Made by a program: the position numbers and the translations under genes. Below, piece after piece: positions 55,281-64,000 of a stretch of 64,000 nt of DNA. The notes under the pieces are model-generated. The model searched no databases. It had not been told where the DNA came from and worked only from the letters and a program-made list of their open reading frames with translations. The DNA is from Marinobacter adhaerens HP15 (lineage in GTDB: Bacteria; Pseudomonadota; Gammaproteobacteria; Pseudomonadales; Oleiphilaceae): contig NC_017506.1 in NCBI RefSeq assembly GCF_000166295.1, positions 248,001-312,000 of the forward strand. Direction: 5' to 3'. Position 1 is the first letter of the stretch; the number at the start of each line of letters is the position of its first letter.

Positions 55281-55469
55281 TTTAGACCCTGATAGAGAAA
55301 AGAAAAGTCAACACTTGTAACCTGGAAGGAATGATCGCCGTGTCAGTTTTTCAGCGCGTCAGAACCTTTTGATTTGATGAGCTAAATTATCCTTTTTGCC
55401 GACCGCCTGGTTACAAATTGTTACAAAAATAAGGTCTGACCAGTTCCCTGGATGCTTGAATGGCTGACG

Positions 55470-55931
55470 CTAACCTGAAAAGGAATGGTGTCGGATAGCG
55501 GTTGCGGCTCGGCGAATTGCATCGGCATGCTTCTGTTCCACCTCGAAACGTTCCTTGTCCATCTTGTCCACGAACTTTGTCTCCGTTGCTTGCCGTGCCC
55601 GGTGCGTGGGCATGTGCTGCAACTGGTCATGCACTTCCTGGAATACTCTGAAAGGTGATTGCTCCAGCAACTCCGGAGCAATGTGATCGAGCAGTCCCTT
55701 GAGTCTCAGACAGGCTTCCGAGTATTCGATCTGATCCTCTTCAACCGCCATCGCAATAACATGAACACTGCGGATCATGTCTTGTCTGCGGTTGGTCTGG
55801 AACGCCTCGGCTTTGGCCTGTCGTTTGCGATTTTCCGAAAGCAACCCCATCTGACGCCGGATGAAGACCGCCAGCAGAACGATGGCGATGAGACCAGCAA
55901 TAATCAGACTCCACTGCAGCCACTGGGGCAT
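55470..55931 (-). CDS. DUF2489 domain-containing membrane-anchored protein
   Basis: A 153-residue protein with one N-terminal membrane segment (about 7-25, WSLIIAGLIAIVLLAVFIR) and a helical cytoplasmic domain (MIRSVHVIAMAVEEDQIEYSEACLRLKGLLD and HRARQATETKFVDKMDKERFEVEQKH). It matches the DUF2489 family, widespread in gammaproteobacteria without a known function. It lies 19 bases after the molybdopterin oxidoreductase stop, so it is probably co-transcribed with it. Confidence 0.75.
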   Translation of the reverse strand: MPQWLQWSLIIAGLIAIVLLAVFIRRQMGLLSENRKRQAKAEAFQTNRRQDMIRSVHVIAMAVEEDQIEYSEACLRLKGLLDHIAPELLEQSPFRVFQEVHDQLQHMPTHRARQATETKFVDKMDKERFEVEQKHADAIRRAATAIRHHSFSG

Positions 55932-55950
55932 TTTCGGCTCCTTTTATGAA

Positions 55951-58245
55951 TCAGGCCCGTTTGCGTTGGCGCTCTGGGCGCCAGACTTTGACAGCAACGG
56001 GCTGTCCATTCAATACGGAAGTGCCAGAGAGCGGATCAATTCGACCGTCGCTGAGCAAGTCGTTGATGCTGGCACCGGCATGGGCAGCCGCCACTGACTG
56101 ACCAGTGCCCTCGCGGTCATGGCCCCAGCCATGGGGAATGGATACCACGCCGGGCATGACATCTTCGGTAATCTCAACCGGCAAGACAATCTGCCTGGAT
56201 TCCGAAGATATTTCTGCCGAGTCAGCGGCTTGCAAACCCAGGCGGCTGGCGTCTTTGGGATGAATCATCAGGGTGCACCGGTCCTTGCCTTTAACCAGCC
56301 GCTGACTGTTGTGCATCCACGAGTTGTTGCTCCGGACGTGGCGCCGGCCAATCAGTTGCAGGGAGTCGCCGGCCGGCGCAGCCAGGGCCTCATGGAGCCT
56401 GCCAAGGTCGTCCAGGTAGCGCCTTGGCGCAAGGTTGATCTTGCCGTCGCGGGTAAACAGGCGTTCAGGCAGCGATGGCTGGAGAGGGCCCAGATCGACG
56501 CCGTTCGGGTTGTCCTTCAGGGCACTCAGGGAAAGCCCTTTCGGTAGCTCCTGCCAGTGGCGGTTCAGGGGGCTGAGCTTGGCCAGTCCACGAAGCGGGT
56601 GTCGTTTCGGCAGGATATCCATCACCAGATCGACCGCAGGCTGCAGCAAGCCCCGCGCACGCCCGGCATCAGCGCCATAGGGGCCGGATCGCAAGAGCAG
56701 ATCAAGGATCGGGTCTGGCCCAATCTGCTTGAAGGCGCGCCAGCCGAGCTCGGCCCGCAGGGGCAGTTGCCCACCTTTCCGGAGCTTTTCCAGCCGGTGG
56801 GCCAGTTCCAGTAGAATCTGCCAGTCATGGCGGACACCCGGGCCGGCATCGAACAGTGCTTCGCTGTACTTGGCGAAATTGCGCACCGCAAACATGCTGA
56901 AAATCAGATCGTAGTGGCTCCGTTCCAGCGCCGCGGTCGGGGGCAGGATGATATCCGCATGCCGGGTTGTTTCGTTGAGGTAGTAATCCACCGAGACCAT
57001 GAAGTCGAGGCCGCCCAGGGCTTCCTCCAGACGTCGGCCGTTGGGGCTGGAGAGAACGGGATTGCCGGCAACGGTGACAAAAGCCCTGATCTGCCCATCG
57101 CCGGGGGTTAACATCTCATCGGCCATGGTGCTGGCCGGGTATTCTCCGCCGAATTCAGGCAGCCCCTTCACGCGGCTGTGGCGATTGCCGAAGTGACCCT
57201 TCTGACCGGCCATGGCACCAAGCTCTACCAGATCAATCGCCGGCTGCGAGAACAGAACGCCGCCGGGCAGGTCCAGCTTCCCGGTCAGGATGTTGAGGCA
57301 ATAGGCCAGCCAGGTTGCCACACCGCCAAAGGTCTGGGTGCTTGTCCCCATGCGCGTGTAAAGAGCCGCCTTTCGCGTGGTGGCGAGCTGTCGGGTGAGG
57401 GCGCGAATGTCCTCCGCGGAAATGCCAGTGTGGGCGCTGACCGCTTCCGGGGTGAAGCTGAGTGCGGCCAGGCGCAGGAGGTCTGCGTCTTTCACCAGCC
57501 TTTCCGCCGGGCCGGGATCCACCAGCTCTTCTTCAAACAATGTATGCACCATGGCCATCATCAGCAGGGCATCGCTTCCGGGCCGGACGAAGTGGAATTC
57601 GTCGGCCAGCTTGGCGGTCTCGGTGCGGCGGGGGTCGACCACAACCATCTTGCCGCCGCGCTGCTTCAGGGCCTTGAGTCGCCCGCGGAAATCCGGAACC
57701 GTCATCAGGCTGCCGTTGGACGCGATGGGATTAGCGCCAATGCAGATAAACAGATCCGTGTGATCGATATCGGGAATGGGAAACAGAACCTGATGCCCGA
57801 ACATCTCGAGACTGGCGAGCATGTGAGGTAGCTGATCATTGGACGTTGCTGAAAACCGGTTCTGGGTTCCGATGGCCCGCAGCAATGGCATGGTGGCAAC
57901 CAGAGAGCCATGGTTGTGTACGTTCGGGTTGCCGAGGTAAACGCCGATGCTGTTGCGGCCGTGGTCCTGGCGGGTCTGGTGGAGCTTTTCGGCGACCAGG
58001 TCAAACGCCTCCGCCCACTCCATTTCCTGCCAGCCGGTCCCGGTTTTGCGTATCGGCTTTTTCAGGCGGTCCGGATCTTCGTGCAGATCCTGAAGCGCAA
58101 CCGCCTTCGGACAGATATGCCCCCGGCTGAGCGGATCATTCTCATCGCCCTTGATGGAAGCAATCCGGCCGTCCTTCATTTCGATCGCGACACCGCACAT
58201 GGCCTCGCAAAGGTGACAGGTACGATAGTGGGTGCCGTTTTCCAT
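55951..58245 (-). CDS. Stand-alone molybdopterin-dependent oxidoreductase (DMSO-reductase superfamily)
   Basis: A 764-residue protein with an N-terminal [4Fe-4S] set (C10, C13, C17, C45 in HICPK), MGD-binding segments such as YLGNPNVHNHG, FICIGANPIASNGSLMT and VVVDPRRTETAKLADEFH, and a C-terminal molybdopterin dinucleotide domain (HPKDASRLGLQAADSAEI). There is no Tat signal, so it is cytoplasmic. Aligned by GTQNR to E. coli FdhF, the Mo-ligand position is D137, not Cys or Sec. No partner electron-transfer subunits are adjacent. Substrate unknown; homologues often carry formate- or nitrate-family names that should not be trusted. Confidence 0.8.
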   Translation of the reverse strand: MENGTHYRTCHLCEAMCGVAIEMKDGRIASIKGDENDPLSRGHICPKAVALQDLHEDPDRLKKPIRKTGTGWQEMEWAEAFDLVAEKLHQTRQDHGRNSIGVYLGNPNVHNHGSLVATMPLLRAIGTQNRFSATSNDQLPHMLASLEMFGHQVLFPIPDIDHTDLFICIGANPIASNGSLMTVPDFRGRLKALKQRGGKMVVVDPRRTETAKLADEFHFVRPGSDALLMMAMVHTLFEEELVDPGPAERLVKDADLLRLAALSFTPEAVSAHTGISAEDIRALTRQLATTRKAALYTRMGTSTQTFGGVATWLAYCLNILTGKLDLPGGVLFSQPAIDLVELGAMAGQKGHFGNRHSRVKGLPEFGGEYPASTMADEMLTPGDGQIRAFVTVAGNPVLSSPNGRRLEEALGGLDFMVSVDYYLNETTRHADIILPPTAALERSHYDLIFSMFAVRNFAKYSEALFDAGPGVRHDWQILLELAHRLEKLRKGGQLPLRAELGWRAFKQIGPDPILDLLLRSGPYGADAGRARGLLQPAVDLVMDILPKRHPLRGLAKLSPLNRHWQELPKGLSLSALKDNPNGVDLGPLQPSLPERLFTRDGKINLAPRRYLDDLGRLHEALAAPAGDSLQLIGRRHVRSNNSWMHNSQRLVKGKDRCTLMIHPKDASRLGLQAADSAEISSESRQIVLPVEITEDVMPGVVSIPHGWGHDREGTGQSVAAAHAGASINDLLSDGRIDPLSGTSVLNGQPVAVKVWRPERQRKRA

Positions 58246-58354
58246 GAAGGGGCTCTCCTGAAGGGTTGTTGTTTTGCTATAGCAGTTTCAATCTGCAACC
58301 AGATTAGCAGTAAATGGCTTGGATGGGGAAATAACCACCGCTTGTACCCTGTGC

Positions 58355-58384
58355 AAAAAGGGCCAACCCGAAGGCTGGCCCTTT
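58355..58384 (-). terminator. Terminator of the lipoprotein/FadL operon
   Basis: GGGCCAACC, loop CGAA, GGCTGGCCC (one mismatch), with a T-run on the leftward strand, 19 bases after the 58403 stop. Confidence 0.75.
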
Positions 58385-58402
58385 GCAGTGGTTTCAGAGC
58401 TT

Positions 58403-61400
58403 TTAATGCTCTGCCGGGATCTCTTTGACCGGGTTGGATATGAAGTTGAGGTAAACGCCCTGTTCGGGGATTTGTAGGGGCAGATCAATCGTCACGATTT
58501 CGCCGCCAGGCACCCCGAGCGCCCGCGCCCGGACATTAATGTCGACCAGGTTTGAGTTGCGTTGCTCAATCTGCATCCGGCCGTCATCGAAGAAGGTGAT
58601 GTTGCCCTCCAGTTCAAGCACAAACTCCCGACCGTACAGGTCGTGGCGGCCTCCCAGCGGGATTTCCATATCGGGTGCATCGAGCATCAATTCGGCCCGG
58701 GTCTTGAAGACCGGCTGGCCATTTTCACCCTCGGTTATAACCCCGGGTATCAGGCTAGAGCGGCTGCAGCCCGGGCCGGAACACGCTGGGTCGTCCTTGG
58801 CATAGCGCATGCGAAGGACCTGGGTATTGGTAATGGACTCCTCCTGGAGTGGGATAAATCCAAAAACCCTAAGCTCTGTGAACACACTGATCGATGTGGT
58901 CGCCAACTGCGTGGGATACAGGTTCACCAGAATCCCCTCATCGCCGGTTGGCTCATAAACGCCAGGGCCAATAACTTCCGTGTTGAGGGCGTAGGTCTGG
59001 TAGATGAACTTATCTTTGGGGCAACGCTCGCCGGTCTCGCAGCCAACCCGCGCATCGGCAGTACTGGCCACAATCACGGGCGGAGAGGCTGATGCTTCGT
59101 TATTGCGAACCCTCAGTTTCGTTGAATTGGCTGAAGCGGCCCAGCCCTCAGCGTCGCTGCCCTGGTGGTCAAACGGCTCAAGGCAGTCCGGGTTGGTGTT
59201 GGAGTCACAGTCCACAATGAAGTTGGCATTGGTGTCGCGAACTGGCAGGTTTCGCAGAGGCGTGAAAACGCTGTCCAGAGGCTCCGTTCCGGTGAAATAG
59301 ATCACCATGTCGTCCGGTCCGTTGTTGCCACCTCCGTCATCAAGCCCTTCAAGCAGGTCGGTTTTCAGCGCAAGGCCATCGGAATCGCAAATCGAGGTGT
59401 AGCTTCCAGTCGAGCAGCTTCCTGCATCCTCCGATGACTTCAGGGTGTACCGATAGTGTGCGTCGGCTTCCCAGGGCTGGTCCGGGTAGAACCGGATCCG
59501 CTGGAGATTCTTTTCAAGCCGTCCAGGTACGTTGCTTTCCACAACCGTGACCGAACCATTGGGTTCCTGCCTCACTTTCTCAACGATGAAGGTGTCTCCC
59601 TGAATAATGGAATTCAGGTCCATGGACTTGGAGAAGACAACGGTAATGGGACGATCTGACGGCATGGTGCTGACCGGTAGAGTGTCACCCACACCGCCAT
59701 CGGAATAGCACTGTCCCAGTACGCCGGCGGAGAGATCCAGCAGACTATGATCGGTTTCGCAAGGGTAGCCCGGATAGGTGGTCAGGGCCAGGGCAGGGCG
59801 CCGGGTTACAGTGGAGCCGCCAATATCATCCAGTGAAAACTGTAACGGTGCCACGGTGGCTGGGTTGCCGGCCAGATCGGTCAAACCATCGATGACGACT
59901 TCATAGTCAACGCCATGTCGCAGACCATCGCCCGGATTCAGGATAACGGCAGTTCCGTCCAGTTGTGTCTCAAGTGTCTCAACAGGAACACCATCCGCGA
60001 ACAGTGAAATTCCGGTATCAATGGAGTCCGCGGCAAGGGGCTCATCAAAGAACAGAATGACAGGATCCCCGGGGCGCTGCATGGACTGGCGCGTATCCGG
60101 AATGGCGTTGTCCGGTCCGGGCATCCAGCTGACCAGGCTGGGCGAAGTGCTGTCCAGCTCGCGGAGTAGCTCGGCATCCAGAACCGAATCGGCATCGGTG
60201 GCCGCCTGAAGATGGAACGCGATGGTCGAGTCAGTGTACTCCTGGCCGAGAAGGTTTGGTTCCACCATTCCGATGGCATCGATGGTCAATACGCCTTCCT
60301 GCACCAGCGCGATGCCGCGCAACTCGACCCCCATCAGATCCTGGGAGAGCGCTGCGTTGGGCTGGGCATTTTCGGTGTTCATGGAGACATCCATAAACAG
60401 CGTGATATGTCTGGGCGCGTTGATGTCATTCGTGTAGGGGTTGGGGCTCAGGTAGCCGGATGCGTCTGACAACATGGTGACCTTGATGTTGCCGGTGGTC
60501 TGAAGTTGGCCGGTAGCGGCCTCCAGCACAGGAACCTCGCCGCCCACCAGAACATCCAGACTGGTACTGTTCAGCACGCTGCCCCGGGCGATACGCAACG
60601 GAAGCGCTTCATCAGCCTCGAATGCCGGCGCATAAGCCAGCTCTGCAAACAGATCGCCGGTCTGTTGGGAGGGGCCTGCTTCTCCCTGGAGCACCGAGTT
60701 GAGCGTGACGCCGTTAATGACCTGGCCGTTCAGGACGGATCGGGTGACGTCTTGCTCCGCAATACCTGCGGCCAGCCCGGAATCAACAGCAGACTGCTGA
60801 AGTACGACCGTTGGGCCTGTCTCGCGGGGCGTGAATGCGATCTCCTCACTGAACCGGTCTGTTTCGGGCGAAGTCAGGCTGGCCAGGTTTTCCAGGCGCA
60901 GGGTATAGGTCTGGCTGGTGTCCAGGACATCGTCCTTGCTGCCACAGTTCCTGGGATCCTCGACCAGACAAGGGTCCACCGTTATCCGGTTGCCTTTTAC
61001 CAGAACCATCGCTGGAACAATCCCTCCGCTGCCATCCAGCAGCTGGATGGAACCGCCGAGAGCCTTCCAGTCTGGATGGATCGGGTGGGTCATGGCCAGG
61101 CGGAATGTGGAGAAGTTCATGGCCTCGAACGGACTGTTGTTTGCCGGAACCTGCCAGGCGATATCAAAATCCGCGGCCGAGTTGGTTATGCTTGCTGGTC
61201 CGGAGAAACTTCCCCGAGTCTCGAACTGGATGCCGGCATCGCCGACCGCGTTGGGGGTGTCGATCTGGCGACCGCCCTCCGCAGCCAGCGGTTCGCTGAA
61301 CGTCACCGTGTAGTCGCCGAGCGTGTCGAGTTCCGAAGAGGGCGACAGCATGAGGCTTTTACCGCCGTCAATCCGGCTGATAGAAAAGGGCAGTGACTGT

Positions 61401-61630
61401 TCCTGAGATTGCAGCAGAATCTTGTTTTGGAGATCTGCATCCTCATCGGTCAACGCATGGCTGAAGCGCAGAACAATGTCCGCTTTCGGGCTGACATCTG
61501 CCTGTCCATCGGCAGGGTAGGAATACACCACCGAGCCGGGGGAGACTTTCTCATTCATGGTCTGTTCGTCGCCACCACAGGCGGCCAGTAACAGGGCGGG
61601 TATCAGTGCCAGTGTGTTGTTGTACTTCAT
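58403..61630 (-). CDS. Large Ig-like (SbsA-type) outer-membrane lipoprotein
   Basis: A 1075-residue lipoprotein: signal peptide with lipobox LLAAC (Cys18) followed by GGD, which favours outer-membrane sorting. It carries at least three SbsA-type Ig-like modules, starting around residues 33 (YSYPADGQADVSPKADIVLRF), 495 (GDPVILFFDEPLAADSID) and 665 (SDRPITVVFSKSMDLNSI). Acidic Gly/Asp linkers and several Cys pairs lie between. It ends with a beta-rich tail (QGVYLNFISNPVKEIPAEH). The gene starts 12 bases after the FadL-like porin stop, so they form an operon. Such pairs occur in hydrocarbon-using marine bacteria; the joint role in hydrophobic-substrate capture is inferred. Confidence 0.75.
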   Translation of the reverse strand: MKYNNTLALIPALLLAACGGDEQTMNEKVSPGSVVYSYPADGQADVSPKADIVLRFSHALTDEDADLQNKILLQSQEQSLPFSISRIDGGKSLMLSPSSELDTLGDYTVTFSEPLAAEGGRQIDTPNAVGDAGIQFETRGSFSGPASITNSAADFDIAWQVPANNSPFEAMNFSTFRLAMTHPIHPDWKALGGSIQLLDGSGGIVPAMVLVKGNRITVDPCLVEDPRNCGSKDDVLDTSQTYTLRLENLASLTSPETDRFSEEIAFTPRETGPTVVLQQSAVDSGLAAGIAEQDVTRSVLNGQVINGVTLNSVLQGEAGPSQQTGDLFAELAYAPAFEADEALPLRIARGSVLNSTSLDVLVGGEVPVLEAATGQLQTTGNIKVTMLSDASGYLSPNPYTNDINAPRHITLFMDVSMNTENAQPNAALSQDLMGVELRGIALVQEGVLTIDAIGMVEPNLLGQEYTDSTIAFHLQAATDADSVLDAELLRELDSTSPSLVSWMPGPDNAIPDTRQSMQRPGDPVILFFDEPLAADSIDTGISLFADGVPVETLETQLDGTAVILNPGDGLRHGVDYEVVIDGLTDLAGNPATVAPLQFSLDDIGGSTVTRRPALALTTYPGYPCETDHSLLDLSAGVLGQCYSDGGVGDTLPVSTMPSDRPITVVFSKSMDLNSIIQGDTFIVEKVRQEPNGSVTVVESNVPGRLEKNLQRIRFYPDQPWEADAHYRYTLKSSEDAGSCSTGSYTSICDSDGLALKTDLLEGLDDGGGNNGPDDMVIYFTGTEPLDSVFTPLRNLPVRDTNANFIVDCDSNTNPDCLEPFDHQGSDAEGWAASANSTKLRVRNNEASASPPVIVASTADARVGCETGERCPKDKFIYQTYALNTEVIGPGVYEPTGDEGILVNLYPTQLATTSISVFTELRVFGFIPLQEESITNTQVLRMRYAKDDPACSGPGCSRSSLIPGVITEGENGQPVFKTRAELMLDAPDMEIPLGGRHDLYGREFVLELEGNITFFDDGRMQIEQRNSNLVDINVRARALGVPGGEIVTIDLPLQIPEQGVYLNFISNPVKEIPAEH

Positions 61631-61642
61631 GGCGTGCCCTCC

Positions 61643-62980
61643 TTAAAACTTCAGGGTGATGGAGCCGCTGACAACGTGAACGTCGCCGTCTGCAGTAACC
61701 GGCGTTTCGTTGCCATCAAAATCCACCAGTGTGAAATCGCGCTCCTGCAGTTGCTGGTATTGGTAACCGATGTCCAGGCGGACGGGGTAGGCCAGCAGAC
61801 GGGTGCGGTCATACGTGGCGCTCAGGCCGAGGCCCACGACAATCTTGTCGGTATCGAGGTAATTGATCTCGGGGTTGCGGGTAGACTTGAGCGGTGATTC
61901 CTCATAGGCAACGCCGCCCCGCACGGAAAAGTTCTTGTTGAGGGCATACTCGGCGCCGATTCGTGGAACGAGCACGTCGTCGAATTTGATCCGGCTGCCC
62001 GGTGCAACGGACTGCTGGTCCTTGATCGTATCGGAGGAAAATTCGTTTTCCAGCTCGGACCAGTTTTGCTGCTCCAAGCTGCCACCAACCCGCCAGTTTT
62101 CGCCCTTGTATTGAGCGCCAAAGCCGAAGGTTTCCGGCTGGAAGGAATCAATGGTCGATACCGCCAGGCTGAGGCCGGGATCAGGAATGGTCTGGGTAAC
62201 AATGATGTTGGAGTCCACCGACGTGGAGGCTGCCGATTTGGTGCGATAGGTGAATGCTGTTTCCCAGCCGTTCAGGAAACAGTCGCTTTCAGGGCAAAAG
62301 GTGCTTCCAAGATCGATGTTGGTGCCAAGAATCGTTTTGAGCGAAGGTTCGGCATTGACTGCAAGGCGCTCGCGGCTGGTTTCACCACCCAGAGTCGACA
62401 CAGCGTCAAGATTTGCCTGGGCATCCAGTGTGACCCGCACCGACGCCCCGGCCGAGATTCCGCGCCAGAGTGGCGTTGCACCACCAATGTTCAGGAACAA
62501 TGGCTCCTTGCCATACTTGAGAAACTGCCCGTTCTCCGAGGTCTGGGAATCGAACGCCAGCATTTCCTTACCGTATTTCTCGACCCCGGCAATGAAACCC
62601 AGATAGATCGGGTGCTTGAAACGAGTCAACGATCCCAGATTGGTTTTCATGCCGATCAGCACGTGCTGGCTGGGAGAGTTGGCAAGGATGTCGCCGTTGG
62701 CATTCGGATTAGCAGAACGCAGCTCCTGCTCGGAGTGCAGAATGCCCGCAGTCAGTTCCCCCCGCTCGTCTTTCGTGAGGTAGGCAGGGTTGTAATAGGT
62801 GGCTGACACCTGGTCATTGAACATGGACAACGACTGGGCAGTAGCAACATCTACGGGCATTACGCCATAAGTGGTGCCGATGTTGCCCATGCTGGCATGA
62901 ACGGAAACGGAGAAACCGACAGAGGCGGTGGCGATCGCAAGAGAAAGTGCCCTTGACCGGGAACGGGAGGAAAAAGCCAT
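61643..62980 (-). CDS. OmpP1/FadL-family outer-membrane protein
   Basis: A 445-residue beta-barrel with a signal peptide (about 1-29, ending SVHAS). The mature part begins MGNIGTTYGVMPVDVATAQSLSMF and has YYNPAYLTKDERGELTAG in place of the FadL NPAGM motif; it ends in aromatic F. It is a divergent member of the FadL/OmpP1 family of hydrophobic-compound transporters. Two cysteines lie in FCPESDCFLNGWE, likely an extracellular disulfide loop. It is first of the two-gene operon with the Ig-like lipoprotein. Substrate unknown. Confidence 0.75.
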   Translation of the reverse strand: MAFSSRSRSRALSLAIATASVGFSVSVHASMGNIGTTYGVMPVDVATAQSLSMFNDQVSATYYNPAYLTKDERGELTAGILHSEQELRSANPNANGDILANSPSQHVLIGMKTNLGSLTRFKHPIYLGFIAGVEKYGKEMLAFDSQTSENGQFLKYGKEPLFLNIGGATPLWRGISAGASVRVTLDAQANLDAVSTLGGETSRERLAVNAEPSLKTILGTNIDLGSTFCPESDCFLNGWETAFTYRTKSAASTSVDSNIIVTQTIPDPGLSLAVSTIDSFQPETFGFGAQYKGENWRVGGSLEQQNWSELENEFSSDTIKDQQSVAPGSRIKFDDVLVPRIGAEYALNKNFSVRGGVAYEESPLKSTRNPEINYLDTDKIVVGLGLSATYDRTRLLAYPVRLDIGYQYQQLQERDFTLVDFDGNETPVTADGDVHVVSGSITLKF

Positions 62981-63179
62981 TGATACACTCCATTACTTCG
63001 TTGTTTTTATACTCGGGCCGCGAAAGGACGGCTGGTATTTTTGTTCAGGAGCTAGTGTATTCGGCTTGTCTTTGGGGGACGTTGGCTTTTTTGACGAAAA
63101 TGAAGGGCGGCAGAACCATGTATCGACAAGCGATTGTCACGGCTTGACCATTTATTGGACTGAAAACAAACACAGGGAA

Positions 63180-63256
<77 letters not shown>

Positions 63257-63352
63257 GTTCAGCGAATGCTGTTTTGAAAGGTGTTTCCTGAGGGGAAACA
63301 AAGCGGGCGCCATTATACCGGTGAGGTGTGGCGCCCGCTACTGTTTGGGAAA

Positions 63353-64000
63353 TTATCCCTGATTGCCCTGATCGTCGATGAAGCCACGCAGGTGATCGGA
63401 ACGTGAAGGATGGCGCAGTTTGCGCAGGGCCTTGGCTTCGATCTGACGGATCCGCTCACGGGTAACGTCAAACTGTTTGCCGACTTCTTCCAGGGTGTGG
63501 TCGGTGTTCATCTCGATACCGAAGCGCATCCGGAGAACCTTGGACTCGCGGGCGGTGAGGCCGGCCAGTACCGAGCGGGTGGCTTCGCGCAGACCTTCGG
63601 CGGTGGCGGAATCCACCGGGGAGAGGGCCTGGATATCTTCGATGAAGTCGCCCAGATGGCTGTCTTCGTCGTCGCCAATCGGAGTCTCCATGGAGATCGG
63701 CTCTTTGGCGATCTTCAATACCTTGCGGATCTTGTCCTCAGGCATTTCCATGCGCTCGCCCAGTTCTTCCGGCGTGGGTTCGCGACCCATCTCCTGCAAC
63801 ATCTGGCGGGAGATGCGGTTGAGCTTGTTGATGGTCTCGATCATGTGCACCGGAATACGGATGGTGCGGGCCTGGTCCGCAATAGAGCGGGTGATGGCCT
63901 GACGAATCCACCAGGTGGCGTAGGTCGAGAACTTGTAGCCCCGACGGTACTCGAACTTGTCGACGGCCTTCATCAGGCCGATATTGCCCTCCTGGATCAG
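63353..64000 (-). CDS. rpoD: RNA polymerase sigma-70 factor RpoD, C-terminal part (cut by window edge)
   Basis: The frame is open from the window edge to a stop at 63353 (216 codons). It holds the end of region 2 ([20 protein letters not shown], which contacts the -10), region 3 ([18 protein letters not shown]) and region 4 ([20 protein letters not shown], which contacts the -35), ending [18 protein letters not shown]. This is the housekeeping sigma factor; the N-terminal part lies beyond 64000. Confidence 0.95.
   Translation of the reverse strand: MIQEGNIGLMKAVDKFEYRRGYKFSTYATWWIRQAITRSIADQARTIRIPVHMIETINKLNRISRQMLQEMGREPTPEELGERMEMPEDKIRKVLKIAKEPISMETPIGDDEDSHLGDFIEDIQALSPVDSATAEGLREATRSVLAGLTARESKVLRMRFGIEMNTDHTLEEVGKQFDVTRERIRQIEAKALRKLRHPSRSDHLRGFIDDQGNQG

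Overview
The window looks like core chromosome of a marine gammaproteobacterium close to Marinobacter. The basis is gene content and gene order (inference; no database search was run). Two long blocks keep the order I know from Pseudomonas aeruginosa. One is ubiK-comM, then trmB, hemW, rdgB, a DUF4426 gene, metW, metX, yggT, proC, yggS, pilT and pilU. The other is pyrE, crc, rph, yicC, gmk, rpoZ, spoT, ridA, oxyR, recG and an HDOD gene. Two FadL-type porins, an acyl-CoA dehydrogenase, acyl-CoA hydrolases and a Crc homologue fit a lipid- or hydrocarbon-using marine bacterium. I saw no insertion sequence, prophage, integrase or CRISPR array.

Layout. 1-9.5 kb: a cut-off GntR regulator, an AraC regulator overlapping a cardiolipin synthase, a 30-residue peptide gene with its own terminator, a run of esterase, beta-propeller, thioesterase and quinone-oxidoreductase genes, a CPA1-type antiporter with a nucleotide-binding domain, and tcdA. 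9.7-15 kb: acyl-CoA dehydrogenase, a short-chain dehydrogenase whose Shine-Dalgarno lies in a hairpin, an ECF sigma/ChrR pair with a matching upstream promoter, and a second AraC regulator. 15-20 kb: polyamine synthesis (speA, speE) and the nitrogen-controlled glnK-amtB operon with a sigma-54 promoter and NtrC-like sites.

20-34 kb: ubiK, comM, trmB, and a leftward operon metX-metW-DUF4426-rdgB-hemW-membrane protein. A dynamin-like GTPase sits where the Pseudomonas block has another gene. yggS-proC-yggT and the type IV pilus motors pilT-pilU follow. 34-40.7 kb: a FadL porin, a small protein with a doubled YRGQV motif, a polA gene broken by a one-base frameshift, two small envelope proteins, and a protein with a histone-H1-like tail. 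40.7-55.1 kb: the conserved pyrE-to-HDOD block, holding a cloverleaf-like structured element between crc and rph and an extra pseudouridine synthase gene.

55.1-64 kb: a 338-bp gap with a probable leftward small RNA, a DUF2489 protein, a stand-alone molybdopterin oxidoreductase, a 1075-residue Ig-like lipoprotein paired with a second FadL-like porin, a tRNA with a CAT anticodon (most like tRNA-Ile2), and the 3' part of rpoD.

The observations most worth following are the polA frameshift, the structured element at 42983-43087, the 30-residue peptide gene, the candidate small RNA near 55.2 kb, the lipoprotein/FadL pair and the inserted dynamin-like GTPase.
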